Shown: one piece after another, positions 6,148 through 6,225 of the stretch
Layout: each line of letters begins with the position of its first letter
How positions within the stretch are numbered: position 1 is the stretch's first letter
DNA from: Bacteroidota bacterium
GTDB taxonomy: Bacteria > Bacteroidota > Bacteroidia > Bacteroidales > UBA1715
DNA length: 6,225 nucleotides
Assembly (NCBI GenBank): GCA_029266015.1
Contig: JAJUFK010000147.1
Coordinates: 1 to 6,225, forward strand
Direction: 5' to 3'
Position numbers and translations under genes: made by a program
The notes under the pieces: model-generated
Told to the model about the DNA's origin: nothing
Database searches by the model: none
What the model saw: the letters and a program-made list of their open reading frames with translations, nothing else

Positions 6148-6225
6148 TTAGTAATTTGTATAAATGCTGTCAAGTATGTCAAGCATGGTCTTTTTCATAT
6201 CACCATCGGTATCTAAAAATCCTTG
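6148..6225 (-). CDS. C-terminal end of an unidentified gene (partial)
   Basis: Open frame entering from the right edge and ending with TAA at 6148-6150. It encodes 25 residues beginning QGFLDTDGDMKK and ending DSIYTNY, an acidic, helix-like tail. The other two minus-strand frames meet stops quickly, and the Gly/Asp-rich composition looks coding rather than random A+T-rich spacer. Its stop is 5 bp before the SDR GTG, so the two genes are probably in one operon and may be translationally coupled. Too little is present to name a family. Confidence 0.6.
   Translation of the reverse strand, partial: QGFLDTDGDMKKTMLDILDSIYTNY

Noticed and set aside
1..6225. Mobile element, CRISPR, phage or defence system
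   Set aside because: No transposase, integrase, terminal repeats, spaced repeat array, toxin-antitoxin pair or restriction gene is visible; every sizeable frame is a metabolic or housekeeping gene.

Overview
The window looks like chromosomal DNA from a low-GC, probably anaerobic member of the Bacteroidetes (Bacteroidota), most likely a Bacteroidales-type organism. Four things point there. Several intergenic spacers contain matches to the Bacteroidetes promoter pattern (a -33 TTTG and a -7 TAnnTTTG), for example in front of nadB and the ferredoxin gene. Recognisable Shine-Dalgarno sequences are absent, which is normal for that phylum. A clostridial-type 2[4Fe-4S] ferredoxin implies low-potential anaerobic metabolism. 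Genes are A+T-rich and spacers more so. The assignment is inference; no rRNA or other phylogenetic marker is present.

Layout from left to right. Positions 1-310 are a non-coding, very A+T-rich spacer with a likely terminator for pth at 254-284, a 20-bp direct repeat in two copies and perhaps one leftward promoter. pth (peptidyl-tRNA hydrolase) lies on the minus strand at 311-874. A 106-bp divergent spacer follows, with candidate promoters for both sides and two near-perfect palindromes. Then come nadB (L-aspartate oxidase, 981-2543) and purA (adenylosuccinate synthetase, 2625-3878), both on the plus strand. A bidirectional terminator at 3927-3962 separates purA from the convergent 55-residue ferredoxin gene (4000-4167, minus). 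Upstream of that on the minus strand is a probable operon: the last 25 codons of an unidentified gene (6148-6225), a short-chain dehydrogenase (5339-6142, GTG start) and a two-domain VOC-superfamily protein (4241-5317).

Functionally, pth recycles peptidyl-tRNA, and nadB and purA each use L-aspartate, for NAD and AMP synthesis respectively. The SDR-VOC pair is the least understood part: tightly linked, co-directional, enzymatic by family, substrate unknown, with altered active-site or metal-ligand positions in both proteins. The most interesting regulatory signal is the pair of palindromes over the nadB promoter and presumed start site. I see no mobile element, CRISPR array, phage gene or tRNA, and nothing that clearly amounts to a novel defence or mobile system.
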